DNA from: Simmondsia chinensis
Taxonomy: Eukaryota > Streptophyta > Magnoliopsida > Caryophyllales > Simmondsiaceae
NCBI GenBank assembly: GCA_018398585.1
Contig: JAGTTD010000018.1
Coordinates: forward strand, 6,641,501 to 6,705,500
Direction: 5' to 3'
Length of the DNA: 64,000 bases
The notes below the pieces were generated by a model. The model was not told the origin of the DNA. It made no database searches and saw only the letters and a list, made by a program, of their open reading frames with translations. Below are positions 43,928 to 55,502 of the stretch, piece after piece. The position numbers were made by a program, and so were the translations under genes. Each line of letters begins with the position of its first letter. Positions within the stretch are counted from its first letter, which is position 1.

Positions 43928-44831
43928 CCCAGCTCCTCAAAAGGCTCCTGCATAAGCCGGGTCTATGGGGTAAATGTACGCAGCCTTTATATTATATTTA
44001 TTGTATTTATTTTACTTAATAATAGTACTAACAACAATAACAACAACAAAAACAAGAATAATACTAACAATAGTCATTTTAGGTTTTTAAGTTTCAAAGA
44101 AATAATACTGAATTATGAGTGAAATAAAAAAATATTATTTTTACTTTGCAATTCATTATTATTTTATAAAAATTTAAAACATAAAATGATTAATATATAC
44201 AAAAAAACTATTTAAAATCAATTCTACATGCAAACACTATTAACTATAACAGCCTTCTGTCCATATTCTTTTTGGTAATTTAACATAAAAAAGTATTTTT
44301 GTATACATTGGCCAAACACCAATGCTAATAAAAAAAAGTGCTTCTAACTGGTTAAGCTAAGTACAAGCTGTTTCTTTAAAGTAGCACTTTTAAAAAAGTG
44401 TTTTTACAGAAAGTTCTTTTGAAACAAGCAGTTCTTTCATAGCAATCCCAAGTAAGCCCTTACATTTATCAAAGTTAAATCATTATGATTATGAACTTAT
44501 ATAATGTTTAGACCAACTGTATGATAGTCAGTCCATTGAATTTGATTATTATTTTTAAATTATATAATTTTATTTTTTAAATTTTCTAGTTTAAATTGAT
44601 TTTCCATTTTTACACTTAAAATTGCAGTTAGTTGTTTTCCACAATGAATTTCCAATACAAGACAAATCAAGTTCAAATTCTTTCGATTGCAGTTATTTCC
44701 TATGGTGACCACAGGTAATTCAAGTTATGGTCGTGGATAATTTCTTTGGTGACTGCAGGTAATTCATGTGGTGATCATGAGTAATTCATGTTATGATTGT
44801 GGGTAATTCCTTTGGTGAAGGTATGCAATTC
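43675..44831. repeat. 1.15-kb tandem duplication, copy 1
   Basis: From CAAAATGGCACGGTTC to GGTGAAGGTATGCAATTC. Copy 2 follows directly. Contains a GC-richer stretch (43735-43890), a (CAA)n run at 43889-43927 with a reversed RTE-tail piece (43925-43990), and about six minisatellite units at its right end (44690-44831). No coding. Confidence 0.92.
43889..43990 (-). mobile_element. RTE-tail fragment (minus), in duplication copy 1
   Basis: (CAA)n followed by TCCCAGCTCCTCAAAAGGCT and GGGTCTATGGGGTAAATGTA resembles the complement of an RTE/SINE 3' tail. A second copy lies at 45047-45140 as part of the tandem duplication. Confidence 0.55.
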
Positions 44832-45978
44832 CAAAATGGCACGGTTCTAAAAATATTTACCAAAATAGCACTATTTATTGTAACTTCTTTAACATACGCC
44901 ATCTTACATGGCATATGTCCCGTGTATGAACAACGTACGTTGGCTGTACGCCATTACAAACAGTGTACGACACGGCTGCCCTTTGTACGCCATTAGTACC
45001 TAACCCCCTACCCTGCTACCTACGTCAGCCCTAACCCCGCCCGTAATACAACAACAACAACAACAACAATAACAATCCCAGCTCCTCAAAAGGCTCCTGC
45101 ATAAGCCGGGTCTATGGGGTAAATGTACGCAGCCTTTATATTATATTTATTGTATTTATTTTACTTAATAATAATACTAACAACAATAACAACAACAAAA
45201 ACAAGAATAATACTAACAATAGTCATTTTAGGTTTTTAAGTTTCAAAGAAATAATACTGAATTATGAGTGAAATAAAAAAATATTATTTTTACTTTACAA
45301 TTCATTATTATTTTATAAAAATTTAAAACATAAAATGATTAATATATACAAAAAAACTATTTAAAATCAATTCTACATGCAAACACTATTAACTATAACA
45401 GCCTTCTGTCCATATTCTTTTTGGTAATTTAACATAAAAAAGTATTTTTGTATACATTGGCCAAACACCAATGCTAATAAAAAAAGTGCTTCTAACTGGT
45501 TAAGCTAAGTACAAGCTGTTTCTTTAAAGTAGCACTTTTAAAAAAGTGTTTTTACAGAAAGTTCTTTTGAAACAAGCAGTTCTTTCATAGCAATCCCAAG
45601 TAAGCCCTTACATTTATCAAAGTTAAATCATTATGATTATGAACTTATATAATGTTTAGACCAACTGTATGATAGTCAGTCCATTGAATTTGATTATTAT
45701 TTTTAAATTATATAATTTTATTTTTTAAATTTTCTAGTTTAAATTGATTTTCCATTTTTACACTTAAAATTGCAGTTAGTTGTTTTCCACAATGAATTTC
45801 CAATACAAGACAAATCAAGTTCAAATTCTTTCGATTGCAGTTATTTCCTGTGGTGACCACAGGTAATTCAAGTTGTGGTCGTGGATAATTTCTTTGGTGA
45901 CTGAGGTAATTCATGTGGTGATCATGAGTAATTCCTGTTATGATTGCGGGTAATTCCTTTGGTGAAGGTATGTAATTC
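44832..45978. repeat. 1.15-kb tandem duplication, copy 2
   Basis: Aligns end to end with 43675-44831; by eye about eight substitutions, a few 1-base indels and a shorter (CAA)n run. Its right end continues into the minisatellite. An open frame at 44793-44996 exists only because it crosses the junction. Confidence 0.92.
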
Positions 45979-46540
45979 CTATGCTGACCACAGGTAATTT
46001 CTATGTTGATCGCACGTAAATTCAATGTTGATCATGAGTAATTTCTATGGTCATCGCAGTTAATTCCTATTGTTATCGTGGGCAATTCCTACGTGATCGT
46101 GGGTAATTCCTATGTTGATCATGGGTAATTCCTATAGTAATCGCAGGTAATTCTTGTTGTTATCGAGAGTAGTTCCTATGATAAACACGGGTAACTCCTA
46201 TGCTAATTATGGGTAATACCTGTGATGATTGCAGGTAATTCCTGCTGTGAATGCTGGTAACTGTTATGCTGATAGTGGGTAATTACTACTGTGATCGTAA
46301 GTAATTCCTGTGCTGATCGTGGGTAATTCCCGCTGCAATTGCAAGTAATTCCTATGGTCATCGCTGGCAATTTTTGTGGTAATCGTGGGTAATTTATGTG
46401 GTGATCGTGGGTAATTCCTGTTGTGATTGTGCGTAACTCTTGTGTTGATCGTAGGTCAGTCTTGTTATAATGGCGGGTAATTCCTGTGTTGGTCACAGGT
46501 ATTTCTTGTAGTGATCGCCGGCAATTCCTGTGTTGATAAA
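45840..46540. repeat. minisatellite, about 22-bp unit, about 30 copies
   Basis: Variants of GGTAATTCCTGTGGTGATCGTG in tandem; units vary in GTG/TTG/ATG and CGTG/CGCA/CATG positions. The first six units are inside duplication copy 2 and have counterparts in copy 1. Long minus-strand frames (45708-46025, 46203-46496) are repeat artefacts. Confidence 0.9.
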
Positions 46541-47499
46541 TTGTTAAATTAGCATGACATATTTGAAATTGTTTAACTAAATTATCAAATTAGCATTATT
46601 AAAAATAATTCACATTATCTTAGATGAGATAGGTTATAAAAATATATATATAATAATAATAGCATATCTCTCAAATATCTAATATAACTATATAAACAAG
46701 TGAAGCGTGTTAAGAGTAGGTTACGCATGTCAAACCGAAATTTAGCCCAATTACCTAAACGGGTTAAAAGGGTCAACCCAAATTTAACCTGGCTTCAATA
46801 ACTCCGAACCAAACCTGCTATCTTCTTGTCGTGCCTACTTTTGCGAGCCTACTTAGAAAGGCTTCCTTAATTGCATAATTTCTTAATCAATTGACATATT
46901 AAGATTTTCAATCGAAGAACCCTAATTTCTCAACCTTTCTCCTTATCTCTTAAAACAAAACCCTAAAAAGTAAATATGAATAATACAAACAAAATATAAT
47001 AGACTTAAAATTAATTAATTTTAATAGTAAAATAAAAGAGAGAAATTACCTTTAATTATGAGTGTGAGTGGCAAAATGAGAAAGAGAGTGAGAAGGAAAT
47101 AGAGAAACATGATAGAAGAGATGTGAGGTGGTTTTAAATTTGTTTTACAATTTAAGTTTTTTTTTAGGTGAATTGTTAAGTAGGTATCCTGTTTTGAAAT
47201 CGGCAGTTCAGATTTAATTTACTTAAATCAATGGCTTAGTTTTAGTTTCTGTACGTGAAGAAAATTTTAGTTTCTTCACCATAGAAACCCCCAAACAAGC
47301 CCCAAAGAGGGGTAAATGTTGTACCACAAAGCAGTCCAACGGTGGAGGAGTTTACACATGTAACGCATCAGAAGATACAAGGGACAGTACCACTAAAAAT
47401 CCGGGCATGAGGATAATAACCAAACCTTGCATGATTTAAATTCCAATGGGCCAAAATAAAAAATTATTACCTAAATATTATCTGGGTTATTTATATTTT
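46541..47499. other. AT-rich spacer
   Basis: No gene. GGGTTAAAAGGGTCAACCCAA near 46758 is a short inverted motif of a kind seen in MITE ends, but no partner was found. Confidence 0.4.
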
Positions 47500-48020
47500 A
47501 ATATCACGATCTTTTTTAAAATAACAAAAAAGACCCTGATTTAAATTAAAAAGAAAACTCCTAAATTTTTGTTGTATTAATAAATAGGCCCCTAATTTTT
47601 TATCATATTAATAAAAAATCTACTCTTTGGCGTGATAATGCCATTTTTTATTGATAGAGCTGAAGTGACAATTGTTTTTTTCATTAAGGCTACATTAAAA
47701 TGATAAAAATACCTTTCAATAATCATATTTATAAACAAATTAACCAAGACAGATAGTTTATACATAATATAATATATCAAATTTTCTGCGTATAAAGTAA
47801 GAATAAGAGTAAGGAAGAGTACTTTTATTATTTTACTATATCATTAATAAGAAAAATTATTGTCACATCAAATCTATCGATGAAAAATAATGTCATCAAG
47901 TTGGAAATAGGCTTTTTTTATTAATAAGGTAAGAACTTATGGGCTTTTTTTAATAATTTAAAAAGGTCATGGTTCTTTTTATTATTTTCAAAAATATTGG
48001 GGTACTAGAAAACTATCTAT
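47500..48020. mobile_element. MITE with long inverted arms, similar in type to 4021-4409
   Basis: The left arm (about 47510-47700, with AAAAAAGACCCTG, GTATTAATAAATAGGCCC, ATTGATAGAGCTGAAGTGAC) pairs, with divergence, with the right arm (about 47845-48010, with GTCACATCAAATCTATCGAT, GGCTTTTTTTATTAATAAGG, GGTCATGGTTCTTTTTATTA). No coding; the open frame inside is chance. Older than the element at 4021, judging by arm divergence. Confidence 0.6.
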
Positions 48021-48228
48021 AATTTCTATTATAAATTAAATACAATAGCTGAGGCATGCCACTACATGCCTAAACCAGACGAGCGGTTAAACGGACAAAT
48101 ATCATTCTAATTTACCCAAATAGAATTTCTCCAACAATTCATCATAATTCCAGTCATTTTGCTTCAAGTCTATTTTTCTGAGTAACTTATCAATGCTAAG
48201 TTATTACATCATATGCTGGATCCTTAAT

Positions 48229-48366
48229 TGAAAGAATGAGGAGCGTGCATAAAGCAGTGGCCCTCTCGTATATTTAGAGAATTATGAATGGGCTATAGAA
48301 GTAATACAAGGAAGGTCCGATGGGCTCAGTACATACAATATTGACACATATACAATATAGTTTACA
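48229..48366 (-). repeat. 3' LTR of copia F
   Basis: The plus strand reads TGAAAGAATGAGG... to ...ATATAGTTTACA. To the right, TCCTCCCTCAACC is a polypurine tract on the minus strand. Confidence 0.9.
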
Positions 48367-48980
48367 TCCTCCCTCAACCGAAGCAGGAGGTAACCGAATA
48401 TGAAGGTTGGACTTGAAGAGCAGAAAAACGTGTCGTGGAAGACTCTTTGTGAAGATATCTGCAATTTGTTGAGATGAAGGTACATGAAGAACTCGAACAA
48501 GACCCATTGAACGCACTTTCTTACGAAATGGATGTCAATCTCGATATGCTTAGTGTGAACATACTGGACAGGATTCATAGACAAGTACATGGCAGAGACA
48601 TTGTTACAATAGAGCAAACTAGCCCGTTGAAGAAGAAGACTGAGCTCACTAAGGAGAGAATGGAGCCAACAACATTCTCGGACGGCATTGGCAATGAGAC
48701 GATATTCAGCCTCTGCACTAGAACGGAAGATTGTGGGCTGTCATTTGGAGGACCAGGAGATAATGTTGCCTCCGAGAAAAACACAGGATCCAGATGTAGA
48801 ACGGTGAGTATCGGGGCATCTAGCCCAATCATCGTCGAAGTATGCCACGAGTTGGTCCAAACGAGTAGGGGAAGGAGTCAAACCATGATCAATTATGCCC
48901 TTGAGATATCGAAGAATGCGTTTAATAGCCATCCAGGGGAATGAGAGCGGAGCATGCATAAATAGACACACCCGTTACAC
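48274..48980 (-). pseudogene. copia F RNase H
   Basis: From right: WMAIKRILRYLKGIIDHGLT, YFDDDWARCPDTHRSTSGSC (Asp), VFLGGNIISWSSK, a stop, [18 protein letters not shown] (Glu), LLYCNNVSAMYLSMNPVQYV (Asn where Asp is usual in YCDN), HTKHIEIDIHFVRK, QIADIFTKSLPRHVF. Two frames are needed to read it. Inactive. Confidence 0.86.
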
Positions 48981-49880
48981 TGCATAAGAAATGTCAGGAC
49001 GAGTAAAGGTGAGATATTGAAGGGCACCAACAATGGACCTATACAAGGAGGGATCGGACATGAGCTCGCCATCCTCCATGGAAAGTTTTGACTTGGAATC
49101 TGTGGGTGTGGCAATGGGCTTGCAAGAGAGCATCTTGGTCCTGTCCAGTAGGTCGTGAGTGTACGTGGATTGGGACAAGAAGAGTCCTGTAGATAAGTGA
49201 AACACTGAAATGCAGAAAAAGTAATTAAGGCGCCCCAAATCTGTTATGTCAAACTCAGATCGAAGAGAATGAAGCAGGGCTTGAAGTACTGCTTTAGAGG
49301 AAGCAGTAAGAAATATATCATCAACATGAACTAGTAATATAGCCATGTCATGTCCTCGATGGAAGACAAATAAGGAGGAATCAGACTTACAGATGCGGAA
49401 GCCTAACTAATGTAGAAAAGTAGCAAAACGGGTGTACCAAGCACGAGGAGCCTGCTTGAGACCATAAAGAGACTTGTTAAGCTTACAGACATGATTAGAA
49501 TAATAAGAGCTGATGAAACCCGGTGGTTGCTTCATATGAACCTCTTCATTAAGAGTGCCATTAAGAAATGCATTCTTGACATCTAGCTGATAAATGGGCC
49601 AGTGCCGAGAAGTAGCAATAGTCAAGATAGTACGACCGGTAGCAGGTTTAACAATAGGACTAAAAGTTTCACCGTAGTCTATGCCATACCTCTGTGTGAA
49701 TCCCTGAACAACCAACCGAGCTTTATACCATTTAACTTGACCTGTAGATGTCTGGTTTACGCGATAAACCTACTTAGAACCAACAATGTTACCATGAGAG
49801 GATGAAGGAATGAGATCCCATGTCTTATTACGAATAAGGGCATTAAATTCATCGGACATTGCATTCTTCTAATTGTCATC
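48975..49880 (-). pseudogene. copia F reverse transcriptase
   Basis: From right: [58 protein letters not shown] (block A Asp), [34 protein letters not shown], a stop, MAILLVHVDDIFLTASS (palm DD kept; His for the usual Tyr), LGRLNYFFCISV, TPTDSKSKL, SLYRSIVGALQYLTFTRPDI. Stops near 49407 and 49770. Confidence 0.88.
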
Positions 49881-50089
49881 AGTAAGAGCCTGCTTATAAG
49901 AAAAAGGAACCTCGGGCAACAAATTATGAGCAATCATAGAAGGTTTCAGAAGAGATTTCACAATACCAGCTCGAGCACGAGTGACCATGGGATGAGTAGA
50001 ACCAGATGGTGGGACCAGAGGCTAGGCGGGTGAGGCTGCAGGAATAGTGTGGGCCGGTGCTGGTAGGGCGGGAGTCTCCGGGATTAGGG

Positions 50090-51120
50090 TTACAGCTGCA
50101 GCAGGTGCAGCAGCAGGGGCACCGGCCAGCAGAGGGATGGGGGGAAGCCAGCGAAGGGAGATGATGCAAGCGGCGGGGAAAAAACTTGGTGAATACGATC
50201 CATTATAGCTTGAGAGAAGGTACCCAGCCGTGTAAAAGGAAAGTCTGCGTCATCAAAAACAACATGCCTCAAGATAATGACTTTGTTAGTGGAGAGATCC
50301 AAATATTTATAACCTTTATGACTTGGTTGATATCCCAAGAAATCACACAAGGTAGAAAGCGAAGCAAGCTTATATGGGGTGGTTGCACTCAAATTGGGAT
50401 AACAGGCATTGCCGAAAACCTTAAGGGGATCATAATTAAATTTCTTTTTATATAGGCATGTAAAAGGGATCTTTTTCTTCATGGAAGTAGATGGTAGTAA
50501 GTTTATAATATGAGCTGAAACCAAAACTGCTTCGACCCAAAATTCTAACAGCATGCAGGCTTGGAAGAGGAGTGAACGCATCATGTTACCAATGGTCCGG
50601 TGCATGCATTCAGCCTTCCCATTTTGTTGGGAGGGGTGAGGATAAGAGACCCTACTAAGAACACCTCGTTGCAGAAAAAAGGCCATTAAAGTCACGATTG
50701 ATGTGCCCAGTACCATTATCACACTGAAAATGTTTAATTTCTACACCAAATTGATTTAACACAAGATTACGAAACTGAACAAACAAGTCAAAAACCTCAG
50801 ATTTGGCACGCATATGGTAAATCCACATAAAATGAGAGTAGTCATCCAATAATAACAAATAATACGTAAAACTACTGAAACTAATAACATGTGATGTCCA
50901 GACATCGAAATGAACAATATCAAAAGGACGCGTAGTATTGGTAAAAGACATTTGAAAAGGTAAACGAATATGCTTACCTAGTTGGCAAGTATAACACAAA
51001 CTGGACTCTGAAGAACTGGAATAGGAAATAAACTTTTGCTTAACTGAAGTAGACAAAACTGGTTCTCCTGGATGGCCCAAGCGACAGTGCCAAAGAGAAG
51101 AGGAGACTCGAGACGCAACG
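50090..51120 (-). pseudogene. copia F integrase
   Basis: From right: CYTCQLGKHIRLPFQMSF (finger), FDIVHFDVWTSHVISFSSF (first Asp), YLLLLDDYSHFMWIYHM, IKHFQCDNGTGHINRDF (second Asp), a frameshift near 50700, then HPSQQNGKAECMHRTIGNMM (Glu kept; usual VAERKHRH reads AECMHRT), VFGNACYPNLSATTPYKLA, CDFLGYQPSHKGYKYLD, ILRHVVFDDADFPF. 49890-50090 is a Pro/Ser-rich linker to RT. Confidence 0.87.
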
Positions 51121-51229
51121 AACGATGTATGGATGGAGGATGATCCAGGTATAGAAAAGAGAGGCCCTAGACTGACACAGCGGATGATGGTGGACTTCGA
51201 TTTAGGATCGTTGACAGAAAAACCAAAAC

Positions 51230-51520
51230 AGTCAAATTCAAGAAGACAATTATTATCTGAACATAATTGACGGACATAAAGTAAATTTTTTGGAGAGACC
51301 AGGGATGAATAGTACTTTATTTAAAATAAAACGACCTGTAGGAGTAGAAATAAAACATGACCTAATGCCCGTAATATAAAGAGACGCACCATTACCCATT
51401 AAAATTTTGTCAGAACCAATGTATAGAGACAAGGATGTTAGGATACCTGAGTTATTTGTCATGTGGGAGGAAGCCTCGCTATCAATGACTCAAGATGAGT
51501 CAAGAAAAGGGTGGAATAGG
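51230..51520 (-). pseudogene. copia F protease
   Basis: WVIDSEASSHMTNNSGILTS (about 51500-51440) is the aspartic protease site with Glu for the invariant Gly (D-S-G-A to D-S-E-A), then ILMGNGASLYITGIRS and FILNKVLFIPGLSKKF. Inactive. Confidence 0.84.
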
Positions 51521-52672
51521 AGTGTGGGGGGAACTGACTCGCATCAAAACTTGGGTAAAGACCATAGCCAGTGGTATAAGCATTATTTGTAGGATGAAAA
51601 TGTGGATAAGAAGGTACATTACCATCCTAAGGAGCAGAGCCAAAGTGAGGTGGTCGATACGGCATGTAGAAAAGAGGCATAGGCCACGGCATCCCACTGC
51701 AATTCGGACCCCACATGTTCTGCATCCATGAATTTGCATAACCACGACCGTTAAGTCCACGACCACGGCCATTACCTCGACCCCCATGACCTCGGCCATT
51801 ACCACGGCCATTACCAAATTGATTACCATAACTGAGCGTATGTGAAATCTAATAAGCGAAAAGCACAACAAGCTGCTCGGAGGCAGCCACTTGTGGCTAC
51901 TACTGTGGGTTCATGTTGCCAGTAATGGGTGGCGGTTGGGCCACCTCAGTGGTGACAGTAGCAAAAAGAAGAGTAGGGGCACTGGTGTTAGTATTCTTAA
52001 GACAAGATTCTTCATTCATTAACATAAACGGAGCCTTAATGAATGACGGAAAAGGGACTCTAGATGTACAGACAGCATGAAATTCTTTGTCATCAGAGAG
52101 ACCATCAACAACAGCTAACACCATTTCAACATCGGAAACAACAAATTTGAGATCATAAGCTAGGGATTTAATTTTTGTGAGATATGCTAACATAGAGAGA
52201 CTTCCCTTCTTAAATTTGGTTAATTCTCATTTATATTATAATTAGCGTGATTGGATAAAATCAGTAAAAAGTCTGGAGATGGAACTCCAAATAGATGCAG
52301 TAGTTAAATCATCATCATCGCAACACACAGCATTAGCAAGATCAGAGGAAGTAGTACCAAGTATCTAAGAGACAAGAAGATTGTCAACCTGTCTCTAGTA
52401 GCAATAGGTTGGAGCGGAAGCGACGGGTGGAAGGGATGAGCCATCAAGATGGTCATCAATGGCATAACCCGACAAGCGGAGATAAAAGAGCGGTGCCATA
52501 CTAAGTAGGTTGATGGATCATTCAAATCAAGTGTAGACGATATGTGCCGTCAAATTTAGAGACATTGAATAGTGTGGGAAGAGATGGGGGTACCAGCAGC
52601 GGGCAGTGCAACAGCCAGTGTGGAGGGAATGCTGGTGGTTGGAGAGACACTAGATGAAGTAGCGTTAGCCAT
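51521..52672 (-). pseudogene. copia F gag
   Basis: ATG at 52672 (MANATSSSVSP). The frame breaks by about 52550. Core fragments: LNDPSTYLVWHRSFIS (about 52525), LAYLTKIKSLAYDLKFVVSD and MVLAVVDGLSDDKEFHAV (about 52190-52070), then a Gly/Arg/Asn-rich stretch (51850-51740) that replaces the usual knuckle region. No CCHC knuckle was found. Several shifts. Confidence 0.82.
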
Positions 52673-52840
52673 AAGGAGAAACACACAGGAGAGACAGAGA
52701 AGAGGGGCGTGGCGGCGCATGCTGCGTGCTGCGGCAGCAGCTATGGTTAGCCGAAATTAGGGTTTCTAGCCTTTTTTTTATTTGGAACGATTAAAGGAAA
52801 AAGGGAGGCTAGAGTTTGCCTTTATGAGAGGGCTCGAGAT

Positions 52841-52853
52841 GGCTCTGATATCA
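52841..52853 (-). other. primer-binding site of copia F
   Basis: Minus strand TGATATCAGAGCC, one base different from TGGTATCAGAGCC, directly inside the 5' LTR. Confidence 0.8.
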
Positions 52854-52992
52854 TGAAAGAATGAGGAGCGTGCATAGAGCAGTGGCCCTCTCGTATATTT
52901 ATAGAATTATGAATTGGCTATACAAGTAATACAAGGAAGGCCTAATGGGCTCAGTACTTACAATATAGATACTTACACAATATAGTCTAACA
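52854..52992 (-). repeat. 5' LTR of copia F
   Basis: Minus strand TGTTAGACTATATTGTGT... to ...CTCATTCTTTCA. CTATAAATATACGAG on the minus strand (about 52885-52900) is TATA-like. Followed outside by TTAAT. Confidence 0.9.
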
Positions 52993-52997
52993 TTAAT

Positions 52998-53346
52998 TTC
53001 TTAGGAGTATAATACAACAAAGGTTTTCCACGTAAATGTTGGTATCTTTGTTTCTCTTTCTTCCTAATTACCTTCTTATTGTTTTTTTCACATTTTGTTT
53101 TGGTATATTATTCAAACTTATAACATATTGGATCATTAATACTTCATAACAAAGAATGTTGACAAGTACAAGCAAGCCTTAAAAAACCCTGAATGTCCTT
53201 ACATTACGTGCTAGAACTTATAAAATGATAGATCATTAATACTGAATAAGAAAGATACTGACAAGCACAAGCGAGCCAAGGCAAACCTGAATGTGCTTAC
53301 ATCACATGCCAAAAACATCTGTTCTGTATCACCATAAAGGGTGATT
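52998..53346. other. spacer with a roughly 100-bp diverged tandem repeat
   Basis: No gene. 53118-53216 and 53217-53313 align (CTTATAA(C/A)AT, GATCATTAATACT, GACAAG(T/C)ACAAGC, CCTGAATGT(C/G)CTTACAT). Confidence 0.6.
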
Positions 53347-53351
53347 AGACA

Positions 53352-53825
53352 TGATGCAGCCACCTAAGGCTCGGCATAGGCGGGACTCAAGGCTTGGCAT
53401 AGATGGGACCCAATGCGAGACCCGGATGTAGGGATTCGATTTAAGGCGAGACCAAGGCAAGATAGACAGTCGAGAATCAAGGCAGGATAGACAGCAGAGA
53501 TTTGAATTTTAATTTATTTCCTTTTTAGCTTTTATTTTCTTTCCTTTTAAGCTTAATTGTGATTTTCTTCCTTAGTAGTCTTTTAGCGCCTCCTCTGTAT
53601 AAAGGAGACGAAGCTAGGGTTTAAGTTAGTTCATTTTTCTAATTTTTCATTCATATTTGAACTCAGTTCGTTTTTCCAATTTTTCATTCATATTTGAATT
53701 CTTTTCTCGGGTTGTGAGAATCGAGCTTCATTTTTCCTTTGTTTTGATTATGTGATTAATAAAAGAAAAGGCAAGGCTGTTGAATCTTCCTGTACCCCTA
53801 ATTCTCCCACTTACACGCTGCATCA
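53352..53825 (+). repeat. 5' LTR of gypsy G
   Basis: TGATGCAGCC... to ...CGCTGCATCA. A TATA-like TATAAAG is at 53598-53604. It carries a tandem duplication of about 38 bp (TTTTTCATTCATATTTGAA twice, 53645-53700) that the 3' LTR has only once, plus an extra pyrimidine-rich stretch. Confidence 0.9.
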
Positions 53826-53827
53826 GT

Positions 53828-53839
53828 TGGTATCAGAGC
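53828..53839 (+). other. primer-binding site of gypsy G
   Basis: TGGTATCAGAGC, initiator-Met type, two bases after the LTR. Confidence 0.85.
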
Positions 53840-53844
53840 TCAGA

Positions 53845-55062
53845 ATGGTTTTTGAGATGGCCTGTGGATGACAAAGGAATGCTGCCGTCGAAGACGTTTA
53901 TGACCGTGGTCCTCAATAGCAGGCCAAGAGGAGGATAGAGGAATTGGAGGAGAAATTCTGGCGAATCAAGCATTGCTTGATTCAATTGGGGGCAAATCCT
54001 GATCTTACATCGGAAACCTGGCCCCAATGCCCATTAACACTAGGTGTAGCAGGAGAGGAGACAAACGAACTCTTCCAAAATCCATACCCGGACGAGAAGC
54101 TACCGGATCCCAGGCCAAGGCGTCATAGGCCCAATACCGTGGACACCAACAACCGCGACAATCAGAGGTGGGAATCTGGCCTTTGGGTTGAATTCCAGAG
54201 TTTAATAGAGGAGAACGCCCAAAAGAATTCTTGGATTGGCTTGTCACCGTTGAGGAGATTCTTGAGTTCAGAGAAGTATCGGAGAGAAAGCAGGTGCCAC
54301 TCGTTGCTACTCTGTTACGAGGTAGAGCAGTCGCCTGGTGGCATCAGCCGATGCAAATTCGGTTTTGCCAGAGGAGGACGAAGATAGAGTCTTGGGAAAA
54401 GATGAAGAAACACATGAGATGCGCCTTCTTACCTTACAATCATGCTAGGATGATATACCAGTGCCTACAAGGATTGTAACAGGGCTCTAGGTCTATGGAG
54501 TACATGGTAGGGTTCTACTCGTTTGTCATCAGGAATGGCTTGGCAGAGACCGGGAAGCAATTGGTGGATCGTTACAAAGGCGGGTCGAGGGAGTCTATAC
54601 TAGAGGTGTTGAACATGTTCGACATCTTTTCTGTTTCTGAGGCGAGTGAAAGAGCGGTGAATGTAAAATGACAGCAGACGTGACCCCAAGTTGGTGGGAC
54701 TTCGGGGGTACAAGCTGGCGGTAAAGACCAAACACGAGCATCGCCAACTTATAGTGCACAGAACAGACTACCACCTACAAACCATGCGAAGCAGTTTACT
54801 CAAGACTTGGCGGGTTCGTAAAGGACACGCTGCTTTAAGTGTGGGGAAGTTGGTCATCGCACTGCTGACTTCTAGAAGGGTGACCGGCTTTGTAAGGCGC
54901 TTTTCATTGATAAACCACGGGGAGAAGAAGGCATGGCAATTAAGGAAGACAATCATGATGAATTAGCAGAACAGGAAGAGGATGCCATGACGGGTGATGA
55001 GGGGCATTTGTTAGTGGTTAGGCGCGCTGGCTTCGCACCTAGAGAGGAGCAGGGGGATGCTT
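53845..55062 (+). pseudogene. gypsy G gag
   Basis: Start probably the ATG at 53845, soon interrupted. IEELEEKFWRIKHCLIQLG (about 53938) is a coiled-coil-like N-terminal helix. The capsid core needs a shift near 54230: DWLVTVEEILEFREVSERKQ, VATLLRGRAVAWWHQ, EKMKKHMRCAFLPYNHAR, then SRSMEYMVGFYSFVIRNGLA and LNMFDIFSVSEASERA. The zinc knuckle CFKCGEVGHRTADF (about 54832) has Phe for the last Cys. An acidic segment to about 55062 leads to protease. Confidence 0.85.
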
Positions 55063-55478
55063 AACTAAGCAACAACATCTTCCAGACCACGTGCACCATT
55101 GGCGGTAGGGTGTGCCGCATGGCAATTGACTCAGGCAGCTGTGAGAACATAATATCTGAAGAAGCATTTGCCAAGTTGGGGTTGAAGATGGAAGCACATC
55201 CCAATTCCTACAAGTTGCCATGGCTCAAGAAACGAAATCAGGTGATCGTTTCCAAACGTCGCTTAGTTAATTTTTTGATTGGGGCTAAATACAAGGATGG
55301 GATTAGGTGTCACATTTTTACTATGGACGCCTTCCATTTGCTATTAGGAGGCCCGTGGCAATATGATAGGAGTGCCATTCATGATGGGAGAAAAAACACA
55401 TATAGCTTCATCTTTGAGGGGACCAAGATCATCTTGTTACCGAAAATAGAAGAGGCGCAGCGAGGCTTAGTGGCTTAA
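55063..55478 (+). CDS. gypsy G protease
   Basis: VCRMAIDSGSCENIISEEAF (about 55110) is the retropepsin active site (D-S-G-S) followed by the usual N-x-I/V segment. MDAFHLLLGGPWQYDRSAIH (about 55325) is the conserved LLGRPWQFDR block. Open to the stop at 55476-55478. The ATG at 55110 is internal; upstream TTCTIGGRV is in frame. Confidence 0.85.
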
Positions 55479-55502
55479 CACCCAAATATACAAGGAAGCG
55501 CC

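Larger units (their letters stand above)
48229..52992 (-). mobile_element. Ty1/copia retrotransposon F, complete outline
   Basis: LTRs of about 138 bp at 48229-48366 and 52854-52992, exact 5-bp target duplication TTAAT at 48224-48228 and 52993-52997, primer-binding site at 52841-52853, polypurine tract just right of 48366, and gag to RNase H on the minus strand. LTRs differ at about 13 of 138 positions by eye. Many stops and frameshifts; non-autonomous now. Confidence 0.94.

Noticed and set aside
44793..44996. 67-residue frame
   Set aside because: Spans the tandem-duplication junction; copy 1 lacks the same start, so it is not an ancestral gene.
45708..46496. Minus-strand frames with repeated ELPAIITGITHDHH-type peptides
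   Set aside because: Produced by the 22-bp minisatellite; period is not a stable multiple of three and there is no domain.
48474..48944. 156-residue plus-strand frame
   Set aside because: Antisense shadow of copia F RNase H.
53944..54387. 147-residue frame as a separate host protein
   Set aside because: It is the N-terminal half of gypsy G gag followed by out-of-frame sequence; it lies between the LTRs, just after the primer site.
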